Shown piece by piece: positions 1 to 8,895 of a stretch of DNA of 64,000 bases (position 1 is the first letter of the stretch; the number at the start of each line of letters is the position of its first letter). The position numbers were made by a program, and so were the translations under genes. The notes beneath the pieces were generated by a model, which was not told the DNA's origin, did not search any database, and was given only the letters and a program-made list of their open reading frames with translations. Source of the stretch: an uncultured Colwellia sp. (GTDB lineage Bacteria > Pseudomonadota > Gammaproteobacteria > Enterobacterales > Alteromonadaceae); NCBI GenBank assembly GCA_913062815.1, contig CAJXWZ010000023.1:28780-92779 (forward strand), given 5' to 3'.

Positions 1-417
1 AGCAGCTAAACGACCTAAGCCACCATTGCCTAATGCTAGATCTGGACCTTCTTCACATAAATCAGCTAGATCAAAACCTAAGGCTTTTAATGCTTTTTCT
101 GCAGTTTCGTATAAATCAACATTGTGCAGATTGTTTGACAATAAGCGCCCCATCAAATACTCAAGCGATAAGTAATTAACACTTTTGGCATCTTTCTTAA
201 ATTGACGAGCCTGAGTGCTCTTTAATTTAGCTACGACTACATCTTGTAATGCTAAAGAGGTTGCTTGCCAATGAGCTGATTTTGTTTCTTGTTCATCAGC
301 AACGTCACCTAACGTAAATTGAAGGTGGTGTTGAATACGTGCTTTCAGCTCAGCAGTATTTATATCTGACACTTTAGTCGCTGCTTTTTTCGTGGTGGTT
401 TTAGTTTTGGTAACCAT
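1..417 (-). CDS. glycogen/maltodextrin phosphorylase, N-terminal part (cut by window edge)
   Basis: Only the first 139 codons are visible, read leftward from the ATG at 417. The translation contains YLSLEYLMGRLLSNNL and, at the window edge, GPDLALGNGGLGRLAA, both hallmark segments of GT35 alpha-glucan phosphorylases. These enzymes release glucose-1-phosphate from glycogen or maltodextrin in the cytoplasm. A Lys/Thr-rich N-terminus (residues 2-16) precedes the conserved part. Two ATACGTAT palindromes lie 84-136 bp upstream, so the gene probably belongs to the maltose regulon. glgP versus malP cannot be decided from this fragment. Confidence 0.93.
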   Translation of the reverse strand, partial: MVTKTKTTTKKAATKVSDINTAELKARIQHHLQFTLGDVADEQETKSAHWQATSLALQDVVVAKLKSTQARQFKKDAKSVNYLSLEYLMGRLLSNNLHNVDLYETAEKALKALGFDLADLCEEGPDLALGNGGLGRLAA

Positions 418-500
418 AAGTACTTCTAACTCTCATTTATTCAGTTAATAAAAAAACCTATGCTTCGATTATGACCAACTCTAAAATTAGGGCAATGAAC

Positions 501-514
501 TACATACGTATGCA
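501..514. promoter_or_regulatory. ATACGTAT-class operator, site 1 (phosphorylase promoter)
   Basis: TACATACGTATGCA is a near-perfect 14-bp palindrome centred on CG, the usual form of a LacI-family operator. Its centre is 39 bp from the second copy at 540-553, close to four helical turns. The same motif recurs at 2416 and 15504. The likely binder is the LacI-type protein encoded at 17290-18312; this is an inference. Confidence 0.7.
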
Positions 515-539
515 AAGACTAAAACCCGCAAAAATGCTA

Positions 540-553
540 TGCATACGTATGTA
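540..553. promoter_or_regulatory. ATACGTAT-class operator, site 2 (phosphorylase promoter)
   Basis: TGCATACGTATGTA differs by one base from the ideal TGCATACGTATGCA palindrome. It is paired with the site at 501-514, in the gap between the phosphorylase start and the amylase terminator. Confidence 0.7.
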
Positions 554-572
554 ATTTCTGCCTAGAAAGCAA

Positions 573-605
573 AAAATGGCAAAGCAGATACTGCTTTGCC
601 ATTTT
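573..605 (-). terminator. terminator of the amylase gene
   Basis: A perfect 15-bp stem (573-587 with 591-605, core GGCAAAGCAG) has a 3-base loop. On the minus strand it is followed by a run of T residues. It lies 47 bases beyond the amylase stop. Confidence 0.8.
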
Positions 606-651
606 GACTTTTTGTACATTGAGCGTTTTCGAGGTAAAGATTTACCAAATA

Positions 652-2343
652 TTAGGGTCTATTGATTGTAGCTAATCGCTGTAAAATCGTACTACTTGTT
701 AGTGCTTGGTTAAGCAAAAGCACTCTTACGCCATGAGCAGGCACAGTTATAATCAACTCTTTTTGTTCTGGTAAAATATTGATACTTTCGCCACTCGTGG
801 CATCCAGCCACTGACCTTGATTCAACAAATCAATTTTCAACGCCTTGGTAGTATTACCTTTATTAAGTAAAACTAATGCGGTTTGGTTAACGTCACCTAC
901 TTGATACACTCGATAAAAGCTTGCGGTATTAGCGTCGAATTCTACATTCAACTGCAAGCCCTTTTGCAGTGCTACTGAGCTTTTGCGGATATTAGCAATG
1001 CGCGTTAACGCACTGTGAATAACGTGAGATTTGGCTTTTTCTATATTGTTTTGTCCTAAATAATTGCGATTACCTTCATGCTCTCTTTTACCTGTCATAA
1101 AGTTCATTTCGCTACCGTAGTAAATGACCGGTATGCCACGAGAGGTAAAAAGCCAATTATTGGCATCGATAAAACCTTCATCACTTGCATTCATGCGCGC
1201 CATATCGTGATTGTCGTAAAATGTCATCAGTTCATAAGGGTTGTGGTACGTACCGTCATTCAAATGTAAGTACGATAAAATATCCCGGTAGTCGCTATTG
1301 TTATTTTCAAACACCGCGGTGATTGCTTTTTGTCCGGGAAAATCTAAAACACTGACGCCACCGTTTTCAATTTGTGTGTGCTCAGCAATAAAGTTAGCAT
1401 CATAGGAGAAGCTTTCGGCGAATATAAAAATATCAGGATATTCTGCGCGAATATTATCGGTTAGTTTTTTCCAAAAGTGATGAGGCATATGCTTAATGGT
1501 ATCAATGCGAATTGAATCTGCACCTTGTTCAAGCCACTTTAAATAAGCATTGGTAAAGTACGCTAAAACCTCAAGGTTGTTTTCATTCAGATCGGACAAC
1601 TCGCCAATGTCAGGCTTGGTATTGTAAAATTGATGCAAAGTGTTAGTTGATGACAACTCGGTAGGGTGTAGGTTTTGATGATCAGCTACTAAGTTATTAT
1701 TTTCATCATACAGTTCACCAAATTTAGCTTGATCAATCGGCATACTATAAGAAGGTGAACCATGATTACCGACAATATCTAGCACAAATTCAAGTTGATA
1801 TTCTTGCTCTAATTGCATGGTCAAGTCTTGAAAGCTGAGGTTAGCAGAATTGTAGTGCTCATCTACCTGATAAAAGTTAACTCCCCAATAGCCGTGGTAG
1901 CCGGTTTTGCCGCCATCTTTAAATGCGCCTGCAAATGTTATTGGCTCACCACCACTAAAAGCTTGATCTGGGTTGTCAAAAATGGGGGTCGTCCAAATAG
2001 AAGTAAAGCCCATATCTTTAATATATTGTGCATTATTTAACACACCTTGAAAATCGCCGCCTAAATAGCCCACATTGGCGTGTTCACCATGTTCACCTGA
2101 CAATTTAATATTAAAAGTAGGATATTCGCCACCTTGATTTTCTTGGTTATTACTCGGGTCGCCATCAACAAACCTGTCCGTCATTAAAAAATAAACCGCT
2201 TGCGAAGCATAATGATTTTGCGTGCCGTAAAAATTGGTAGAATTTTGTGTTGAGTTTATTTGCTCGGTTACTGCACAAGCAGATAGTAAGCAAGGTAACA
2301 ATAAAGTAATAACTTTTTTCTGAGTAAACATCTGAGCTAACAT
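652..2343 (-). CDS. lipoprotein alpha-amylase, GH13
   Basis: Secreted GH13 enzyme hydrolysing alpha-1,4-glucans. The N-terminus is a lipoprotein signal with lipobox L20-S-A-C23, so the protein is probably tethered to the membrane and acts in the periplasm or at the outer surface. GH13 regions are visible in order: VLDIVGNH (region I), GADSIRIDTIKH with nucleophile D281, IFAES with acid/base E310, and FYDNHD with D380. The segment GYHGYWGVNFYQVDEHYNS resembles maltogenic amylase and CGTase-like members. The start is either the ATG at 2343 or the one at 2331; neither has a strong ribosome site. The gene is divergent from the alpha-glucosidase and shares its promoter region and the operator at 2416. 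It probably makes maltose and maltodextrins for the carriers and phosphorylases of this locus. Confidence 0.92.
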   Translation of the reverse strand: MLAQMFTQKKVITLLLPCLLSACAVTEQINSTQNSTNFYGTQNHYASQAVYFLMTDRFVDGDPSNNQENQGGEYPTFNIKLSGEHGEHANVGYLGGDFQGVLNNAQYIKDMGFTSIWTTPIFDNPDQAFSGGEPITFAGAFKDGGKTGYHGYWGVNFYQVDEHYNSANLSFQDLTMQLEQEYQLEFVLDIVGNHGSPSYSMPIDQAKFGELYDENNNLVADHQNLHPTELSSTNTLHQFYNTKPDIGELSDLNENNLEVLAYFTNAYLKWLEQGADSIRIDTIKHMPHHFWKKLTDNIRAEYPDIFIFAESFSYDANFIAEHTQIENGGVSVLDFPGQKAITAVFENNNSDYRDILSYLHLNDGTYHNPYELMTFYDNHDMARMNASDEGFIDANNWLFTSRGIPVIYYGSEMNFMTGKREHEGNRNYLGQNNIEKAKSHVIHSALTRIANIRKSSVALQKGLQLNVEFDANTASFYRVYQVGDVNQTALVLLNKGNTTKALKIDLLNQGQWLDATSGESINILPEQKELIITVPAHGVRVLLLNQALTSSTILQRLATINRP

Positions 2344-2415
2344 TAGGTAGTCTTAATCGTTATGATGAGTGAATTGTCTTAATGCTAGAGATTACTTATA
2401 GCACTAACAAGAGAT

Positions 2416-2429
2416 TGCATACGTATTCA
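2416..2429. promoter_or_regulatory. ATACGTAT-class operator between amylase and alpha-glucosidase
   Basis: TGCATACGTATTCA matches the 14-bp palindrome with one change. It sits in the 155-bp divergent gap and could control both genes. Confidence 0.7.
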
Positions 2430-2498
2430 AGATGTTGATATTGACGAACAGCGTTATCATCGTTACATACTAAAATAAGCTTATTCTAAGGATTACCT

Positions 2499-4979
2499 TT
2501 GACCTTCTTCTCGCTGCTCTCACCACTTAGAGCAACTTATATTCTTGTTGCACTTTTTGTGCATTTCAGTGCCTTTGCTGGTGAAAGTAATCATTATTTA
2601 AGTCATCAATTAGTCGACAACACGTTAGTCATTGCCACTAAACAAGGTGATGTCAGTTTAACTGCATACGGTGTTCAGGCCATTGAAGTACATTATGCTT
2701 TAACGAAGAAAAGCCCTGATGTGTTATTACAAAACGCTGCAAAGCTACCCTCTTTTGCCATAAAAGAAGCAGCGACAAAGCAAGTATTTACCCTTAAAGA
2801 TGACACTAAAAGCCTTTCATTCTCCAGTAAAAAACTCAGCGCGGTGGTGAGCAAGAGTCCTTTTAGTATTGCCTTTTATAGCCTTACCAAAGGTGCTAAA
2901 CAATTGCTGACCAAAGAGCAAACCGGTTTTTTCACGGGCAACCTAATAGAAGATGAAAAAGCACATAAAACTCAAGGTTTTCGCTTTAAATTAAATAAGG
3001 ATGAAAAGTTAATCGGTGGCGGAGAACGTGTACTCGGTATGGATAGACGCGGTCATCGCATGCCCTTATATAATCGTGCACATTATGGTTATGAAACACA
3101 ATCGAACCAAATGAATTTTAGTTTACCGGCGGTATTATCAAGTAAAAAATATATTTTGTTATTTGATAATTCAGCAAAAGGTTGGATGGATCTTGGCAAA
3201 ACCAATGCCGATGTCATTCAATTTGAAGCGGTTTCTGGTCGTATGGCTTATCTTGTTTTTTCTGGCGACACTTATCCTGAACTTATCAATAATTATGTTG
3301 ATGTTACTGGCAAGCAACCCATGCCACCTCGTTGGGCATTGGGTAATTATGCTTCTCGCTTTGGCTACCGAACAGAGCAAGAAGTCAGAGATACGGTCAA
3401 TAAATTTATTGATTTAGATTTCCCTCTTGATGCCATCATCTTAGATCTTTATTGGTTTGGTAAAGACATTAAGGGCCATATGGGCAACTTAGCTTGGGAC
3501 GCTGCTGCTTTTCCTACACCAGAGCAAATGATGGCAGATATTATGTCACAAGGGGTAAATACTATATTGATCACCGAGCCATTTGTGTTATCAACCTCGA
3601 AAAAGTGGAGCGATGCAAAAGCGCAGCAAGCGTTAGCAAAGGCTGATGATGGTACTCCTAAGCAATTCGACTTCTATTTTGGTAACACAGGCTTAGTTGA
3701 TGTATTTAGTGACAAAGGCCAGCAGTGGTTCAATGATATATACAACAATCTTTACCAACAGGGTGTATCCGGTTGGTGGGGTGACTTAGGTGAACCTGAG
3801 GTTCACCCTAGCGATACTTTACATACGATGAGCGATGGTAGTGTGGTTAACGGTGATGCCATTCATAATGCCTATGGACATCAATGGGCGAAGATGGTTT
3901 TTCAAAACCAGCTAAAACTATCACCTAATGAGCGACCATTTATTTTGATGCGCTCAGGGTTTGCTGGTTCACAGCGCTATGGCATGATCCCTTGGACTGG
4001 TGATGTTAGCCGTAGCTGGGGAGGCTTGAAGCCGCAAGTTGAACTCAGTTTACAAATGGGCCTGTTAGGCATGGGTTATACTCACTCTGATTTAGGTGGC
4101 TTTGCCGGCGGTGAAGTCTTTGATAAAGAGATGTATATTCGTTGGTTACAATACGGCGTGTTCCAACCTATTTATCGCCCACATGCACAAGATAACATCG
4201 CACCAGAAGTGGTATTTCATGATAAAGAAACGCAAGATATTCTCAGAAAATTTATCAAACTTAGATATCAGTTATTACCCTATAACTACACATTAGCTTA
4301 TCAAAATAGTACGACGGGTTTGCCGTTAATGCGGCCCATGTTTTTTGAAAACGAACTTGATTTGAGTTTAATGAATAACGCGAACAGCTATTTTTGGGGA
4401 GACGCCTTTTTAGTGACTCCCGTGGTTGATGCTAAGGTGAAATCTGTTTCTGTTGCTTTACCCAAAGGGGTTTGGTTTGACTATTTCACCGGTAGAAAGC
4501 ATCAAGGAAATCAAGTTATTGAACTAGCCACTAGTTTAGAAACTTTACCTGTATTAGTTCGCGCCGGTAGTTTTGTCCCTATGGTCAATGATATTCAATC
4601 AACCAAAGAATACGATAGCAGCAAGCTGAATTTGCATTATTATGCTGATAGCTCAGTTACTTCTGCAAACTATGAAATGTATGAAGATGATGGTGAAATG
4701 TTTCAAGCTATCAAGCAAGATTTTTATGAGTTATTATCGTTTAATGCAAGCCAGAAAGAACACAGCTTAACCATTAATTTAACGCACAATAATAAAACTT
4801 ATAAAGGTATGCCAAATAACAGAGAGATAAACTTAGTTATTCATAATTGGCAAAAACAACCTAACAGCGTAAAGATTGATAATCAGCAAAGCATAAAGGC
4901 AAATTGGGATAAGTCTCATAAAACTTTATCACTCTCGTTTTCTTGGCAGCATCAACCTTTAACGCTACATATAGAATAA
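2499..4979 (+). CDS. exported alpha-glucosidase, GH31
   Basis: GH31 retaining alpha-glucosidase releasing glucose from malto-oligosaccharides. The start is the TTG at 2499, preceded by TAAGGA at good spacing. Residues 1-27 form a type I signal peptide ending in AFA, with no lipobox, so the enzyme is probably periplasmic. The GH31 signatures are LDAIILDLYWFG, then WWGDLGEPE with nucleophile D429, and IPWTGDVSRSW with acid/base D502. The C-terminal third (from about residue 660) is the usual beta-sandwich region. At 826 residues it is normal length for the family. glk follows at once, so the glucose made can be phosphorylated directly after uptake. The divergent amylase shares the operator region. 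Confidence 0.93.
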   Translation: MTFFSLLSPLRATYILVALFVHFSAFAGESNHYLSHQLVDNTLVIATKQGDVSLTAYGVQAIEVHYALTKKSPDVLLQNAAKLPSFAIKEAATKQVFTLKDDTKSLSFSSKKLSAVVSKSPFSIAFYSLTKGAKQLLTKEQTGFFTGNLIEDEKAHKTQGFRFKLNKDEKLIGGGERVLGMDRRGHRMPLYNRAHYGYETQSNQMNFSLPAVLSSKKYILLFDNSAKGWMDLGKTNADVIQFEAVSGRMAYLVFSGDTYPELINNYVDVTGKQPMPPRWALGNYASRFGYRTEQEVRDTVNKFIDLDFPLDAIILDLYWFGKDIKGHMGNLAWDAAAFPTPEQMMADIMSQGVNTILITEPFVLSTSKKWSDAKAQQALAKADDGTPKQFDFYFGNTGLVDVFSDKGQQWFNDIYNNLYQQGVSGWWGDLGEPEVHPSDTLHTMSDGSVVNGDAIHNAYGHQWAKMVFQNQLKLSPNERPFILMRSGFAGSQRYGMIPWTGDVSRSWGGLKPQVELSLQMGLLGMGYTHSDLGGFAGGEVFDKEMYIRWLQYGVFQPIYRPHAQDNIAPEVVFHDKETQDILRKFIKLRYQLLPYNYTLAYQNSTTGLPLMRPMFFENELDLSLMNNANSYFWGDAFLVTPVVDAKVKSVSVALPKGVWFDYFTGRKHQGNQVIELATSLETLPVLVRAGSFVPMVNDIQSTKEYDSSKLNLHYYADSSVTSANYEMYEDDGEMFQAIKQDFYELLSFNASQKEHSLTINLTHNNKTYKGMPNNREINLVIHNWQKQPNSVKIDNQQSIKANWDKSHKTLSLSFSWQHQPLTLHIE

Positions 4980-4996
4980 CTAGGTAAACTTTGACA

Positions 4997-5983
4997 ATGA
5001 ATACAGCCGTAACGAATTCCATAAAATTAATCGCCGATATTGGTGGTACAAACATTCGTATTGCTCAAGCAGATGGACAACACGAAAAGAAATTTACTCA
5101 TATTGAAACCTATCGATGCGCAGAATACGGTAGTTTAGCTGAAGTGCTCAATCTATATATTGATACTAAGCAACTCAATAATTGTACGCTTGATGCCTGC
5201 CTTGCTATTGCTTGCCCGGTAGATAATGACATTATTTCTATGACTAACTTACCTTGGCAGTTTTCACAAACTGAATTAAAGGCGACGTTAAAATTAAATA
5301 GTTTGGCCCTGATCAACGATTATACTGCTATTGCGATGGCTATCCCTTTGTTAAGTGATGAACAAAAAGTGAAGGTTGGCGGCGGCGAAGCGGTTGCGGG
5401 TAAGCCTATCTCAGTGTGTGGACCCGGTACCGGTTTAGGTGTGGCGAATTTAGTGCCTGTTTCAATCGCTGGTAAAAGCCAATGGCATTGTGTCAGTGGT
5501 GAGGGCGGCCATGTTGATTTTGCACCAATAGGCGAACAAGAAATTGCCGTTTTACGTTTTTTAAATACTATTAAAGAGCGGGTATCTTACGAACAGCTCC
5601 TTTCTGGTTACGGACTAGAGCAAATTTATCAAGCGTTAGCACATAAAGCGAGTGATGAAGAGCAAGTACATTTATCTGCACAAGACATAAGTAAGCAAGG
5701 TATTGATAATAGCTGTCATCTTTGTCATCAGGCTTTAGTTATTTTCTGTCAGGCTTTAGGTAGCTTTGCCGGTAATTTAGCGCTGATAATGAATAGCCAA
5801 GGCGGTGTTTATATTGCTGGTGGTATCGTGCCTCGTTTTATTGATTTCTTAAACACCACTAAGTTTCGTGAACGTTTTGAAACAAAAGGCCGTTTATCTC
5901 ACATCACCAAGCAAACGCCAACCTACGTCATTACCGAGCAACAACCTGGTTTGCTTGGTGCTGCCGCTTATTTACTACAATAA
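4997..5983 (+). CDS. glk: glucokinase (Glk family)
   Basis: Cytoplasmic ATP-dependent glucokinase that phosphorylates glucose released by the amylase, alpha-glucosidase and disaccharide phosphorylase. The phosphate-binding LIADIGGTNIRIAQADG lies at the N-terminus, LINDYTAIAMAIP and CGPGTGLGVANLV in the middle, and GEGGHVDFAP follows; this is the E. coli Glk pattern rather than the ROK family. The ATG at 4997 is used here. A TTG two codons upstream (4991) is better spaced from TAGGT and could be the true start. The gene begins 17 bases after the alpha-glucosidase stop, so the two are co-transcribed. Confidence 0.93.
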   Translation: MNTAVTNSIKLIADIGGTNIRIAQADGQHEKKFTHIETYRCAEYGSLAEVLNLYIDTKQLNNCTLDACLAIACPVDNDIISMTNLPWQFSQTELKATLKLNSLALINDYTAIAMAIPLLSDEQKVKVGGGEAVAGKPISVCGPGTGLGVANLVPVSIAGKSQWHCVSGEGGHVDFAPIGEQEIAVLRFLNTIKERVSYEQLLSGYGLEQIYQALAHKASDEEQVHLSAQDISKQGIDNSCHLCHQALVIFCQALGSFAGNLALIMNSQGGVYIAGGIVPRFIDFLNTTKFRERFETKGRLSHITKQTPTYVITEQQPGLLGAAAYLLQ

Positions 5984-6038
5984 GCCATTTGTAAAAATAA
6001 AAAAGGGCCTGATTAATTACAGGCTATCAAGTCAAACT

Positions 6039-6070
6039 ATGGCTATTCAAGAGATTGAATAGCCATTTTT
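6039..6070 (+). terminator. terminator after glk
   Basis: A 12-bp stem (6039-6050 with 6055-6066) closes a GAGA tetraloop and is followed by five T residues. It ends the alpha-glucosidase-glk transcript. Confidence 0.85.
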
Positions 6071-6530
6071 CATATAGAGCCATTGAAAATAAAGGCATCT
6101 AGCCAATGAGCTTTTAACAAATTCGTTCTAAGAGTACATACAACACAGTAAGTTAGCTTGGTTTTAAAGATCACTTGATACGCTAAGTGCATGTCTACAG
6201 ATATAGCATTGTCTAATATATAGACAAACAACATTGTAATGGGGCGTATAGTGCCATGTATCGCCTAAGCAACCAATACCGCTATACATCTGATATATAA
6301 GCAATATTCTATTGTATTTTAAAAAGGCACTCCGCATCATATTCAAAAACTGGAAGTTGTGTTAGTTTTATAATAGTGAATGATATTGGTAAGTTATATA
6401 CCTATAGCTTTTTCGAATTGAAATGATTACACCTGTTTTTAGTAATCATCATGCATCGGAAGTTTTATTTGTAATGAATTCAATTTAAACTCTATTAATC
6501 TTAAGTTTGATTGTTTGATGGAATGTAAAA
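6071..6530. other. non-coding gap upstream of the binding-protein gene
   Basis: AT-rich sequence of about 460 bases without a convincing gene, repeat or operator. It must contain the promoter of the gene at 6531, but no clear -35/-10 pair stands out. Confidence 0.4.
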
Positions 6531-7289
6531 ATGCGGTTGATTACATTAGTGGTAGTGTTTTTTCTTTTATATCCACAGAATATTTATGCTGAGGTTCAAG
6601 ATAATGGCATCGTTGTAAATGTGATTCACTCCTACCCTTTCGCCTATCTCGATGAACACAAGCAATGGACTGGCACTCATTATGAATACATGCAGGCTAT
6701 TTCAAAAAAGTCTGGCGTACCTTTTGATATTAAAGTGATTCCTAGAGCCCGTATCATTCATAATTTAAAAAGTGGCAAATGTGATGCTACTATCATGTTT
6801 CGTTTTACCAAAAGAGATCCCTTTGTTAAATATGCAGGAATAATAAGAGAAATTAAAATTATTGCACTAAACAAAAAAGGGCAAAAACTAGGTCTTTATC
6901 AAGATTTATATAAAAGTGAAATGATTGGAATTTTACGTACTCAATCTGTAAGTACAGAATTTAGCAATGATAAAAATTTAAATATACACGAAGCAGATAA
7001 TTATCCCCAGCTTGTAAAAATGTTATCGATGGACAGGTTAGATACCATAGTAGGAAACGCTATTGCGCTAACAAACATTCTCAATGAATTAAATTTAATG
7101 AGTGCCGTTGAACTTCCAGCATTCCCCTTAGCGTATAAGCAGCAGTGGTTTCAGTTTTCAAATAAGTCGAATCATTTAGATAAATTAGAAAAAATAAATG
7201 AAGCTATTGAAACATTAAAGCAAGATGGGACATTTGATACTATCTTAACAAGGCATGTAGGAAATGGCTGGAAAGAGCTGAATAAATAA
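6531..7289 (+). CDS. periplasmic solute-binding protein, SBP_bac_3-like (orphan)
   Basis: 252 residues beginning with a signal peptide (about residues 1-20, cut after IYA). The body has the layout of family 3 extracellular solute-binding proteins: an N-terminal strand (VVNVIHSYPFAYLDE), the segment WTGTHYEYMQAISKKSGV, and the C-terminal INEAIETLKQDGTFDTIL helix. No ABC permease or ATPase gene is nearby, so it is an orphan binding protein of the kind common in Alteromonadales. The ligand is unknown; the sugar genes around it do not prove a sugar ligand. The ATG at 6531 has a weak ribosome site (GGAATG). Confidence 0.7.
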   Translation: MRLITLVVVFFLLYPQNIYAEVQDNGIVVNVIHSYPFAYLDEHKQWTGTHYEYMQAISKKSGVPFDIKVIPRARIIHNLKSGKCDATIMFRFTKRDPFVKYAGIIREIKIIALNKKGQKLGLYQDLYKSEMIGILRTQSVSTEFSNDKNLNIHEADNYPQLVKMLSMDRLDTIVGNAIALTNILNELNLMSAVELPAFPLAYKQQWFQFSNKSNHLDKLEKINEAIETLKQDGTFDTILTRHVGNGWKELNK

Positions 7290-7409
7290 AAGGCTACTTA
7301 TTACGTTAAGTAGCTACAATTTTGCTTCATCGCCAGGATTAATCAAGCCGCTTTTTTAACTGAAAGTAATGCTCACACTGCAGCAATAACACATAGCCCC
7401 AGAGTTACT

Positions 7410-8654
7410 TTATTTAGCATATTGCATTTCATCGTTAACTTCTGCAAAAGCCTGTAATGTCTTTAACATTATTGCAATCACTACTATCGGTAGTAGCGTT
7501 AAATAAAACGCTGTTTGTCCATCAAAAGCTGAAAAAACATAGCCGGTGATAATTGACCCTGTTGTGCCCCCTAAAGCAGAAAACAGCACTATTAACCCTG
7601 TCATTGCCGCATGTTTTTCTTTAGCTAAAGCACTTAAAATCACTGAGTTTATTGCGGGGTAAATAGGTGCCATAAACAAACCAATACAAGGAAATAGCCA
7701 AGCGGCTAAAGGTAGATTATGCCAACCAATGTTATCACTAAGTTCTAAATTGTTCGTTAATGGTAAAATCAATAGAATCAACACGGCCATGCCAACCAAA
7801 CAACCATTCAGTAAAGTATACCAATTAACGTGTTTTAATATAGCACCTGCGCTTAATCGACCAATAGCTAAACAGGCGGCAAAAATGCTGGTTACTTGCA
7901 CGCTGATATTGGTGGGCAAATGTAACACTTCATTATTAAACGTTGGCAACCAAGTACCTATACCTTGTTCAATCAAAACATATAAGAATGCCGAAATAAC
8001 AAAGATATATACCATGGGGAGTTTAACTAAAGTGACCATGGCTAAAAATTCACGCCATGCTGAAGATTGCTTTTCTGAGACCGGTTTTTGTTTAAAGGGC
8101 GTAGAAATAAGTAAAAGTAAATTAATCGCGCATAATAAAGCTAACCAATAATAAACCGTTAGCCAATCAGAAGATTTTGGCTCATCAGGGTTGATAAACA
8201 GCCCAAAGATCCAATAGCCAGCCAAAACACCAATCATAAAGAATCCCTCTATGGTATTAAGGAATGAAGCGTGTTGTTGCCGATTGCCAGTAATCAAACC
8301 TACTGTTGAATACACAGAAACCTTAACTAAAGCAAAGGCTACCCCAACACAAAGAAACAATACCTTAGTCATGGCGAAGCTTGGCAATTGAGGCATGACT
8401 ATGCAAGCGGCCATCACAATAACGAGCCCTACTGCAATGGCGTTGCGATAACCAAAGCGCGGTAGGTAAGAAGCTACTAAGAATGAAACCAAAGCAATGG
8501 GCAAATCTTTAAAGCCTTCTAATACGCTCGCGGCAGATTTACTCACTTCATAATTATTGATCACTTGTAAAATGACAATACCAACACTGTTTAGCAATAT
8601 TGCAAAAACAAAATAGGTTAATAACAAGGATAATTTTATGCGCCAATTCTTCAT
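7410..8654 (-). CDS. MFS transporter, probably for an alpha-glucoside or glucose
   Basis: 414-residue integral membrane protein with about 12 hydrophobic helices in the major facilitator layout. The first helix begins KLSLLLTYFVFAILL and an RFGYRNAIAVG loop follows helix 2. The start is the ATG at 8654, because AGAGG lies 5 bases upstream; the TTG at 8666 would place that ribosome site inside the gene. It is divergent from the GH65 phosphorylase and shares the 241-bp gap holding a TTGCAA-class operator, so it probably imports the sugar that phosphorylase uses. Substrate is an inference. Confidence 0.8.
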   Translation of the reverse strand: MKNWRIKLSLLLTYFVFAILLNSVGIVILQVINNYEVSKSAASVLEGFKDLPIALVSFLVASYLPRFGYRNAIAVGLVIVMAACIVMPQLPSFAMTKVLFLCVGVAFALVKVSVYSTVGLITGNRQQHASFLNTIEGFFMIGVLAGYWIFGLFINPDEPKSSDWLTVYYWLALLCAINLLLLISTPFKQKPVSEKQSSAWREFLAMVTLVKLPMVYIFVISAFLYVLIEQGIGTWLPTFNNEVLHLPTNISVQVTSIFAACLAIGRLSAGAILKHVNWYTLLNGCLVGMAVLILLILPLTNNLELSDNIGWHNLPLAAWLFPCIGLFMAPIYPAINSVILSALAKEKHAAMTGLIVLFSALGGTTGSIITGYVFSAFDGQTAFYLTLLPIVVIAIMLKTLQAFAEVNDEMQYAK

Positions 8655-8820
8655 GATACCTCTCAAATAGTTGCTTTATTAAATCATAGTTAACGCGATT
8701 AGTAATGAAAGCTAATAGCAAGCATTACCTATTTCTTTACCATAAGCACGCTACAATTCTCAATACTAACGATTGCACTTTTATTTTTGTATTGCTCATA
8801 CTAGCCTTAACTTTATTTTT

Positions 8821-8836
8821 TTGCAAACGATTGCAA
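8821..8836. promoter_or_regulatory. TTGCAA-class LacI-type operator overlapping the GH65 -35
   Basis: TTGCAAACGATTGCAA is a 16-bp palindrome with one mismatch and a CG centre at 8828/8829. It matches the sites at 13006 and 13029. The likely binder is the LacI protein encoded at 11922-12944 (inference). A weaker half site, AACGATTGCA, lies at 8768-8777. Confidence 0.7.
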
Positions 8837-8859
8837 AAAAATAAATGTGCTTGTATTAT
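8831..8859 (+). promoter_or_regulatory. promoter of the GH65 phosphorylase operon
   Basis: TTGCAA (8831-8836) as -35 and TATTAT (8854-8859) as -10 are 17 bp apart. The -35 is the right half of the operator, so a bound repressor would block polymerase. Confidence 0.55.
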
Positions 8860-8895
8860 GCGTGGAGAAGTAAATAGTTTAAAAGGGTTATAACA

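Noticed and set aside
8705..8893. Open frame of 62 codons before the GH65 gene
   Set aside because: It covers the operator and promoter of the GH65 operon. The hydrophobic translation comes from AT-rich DNA.
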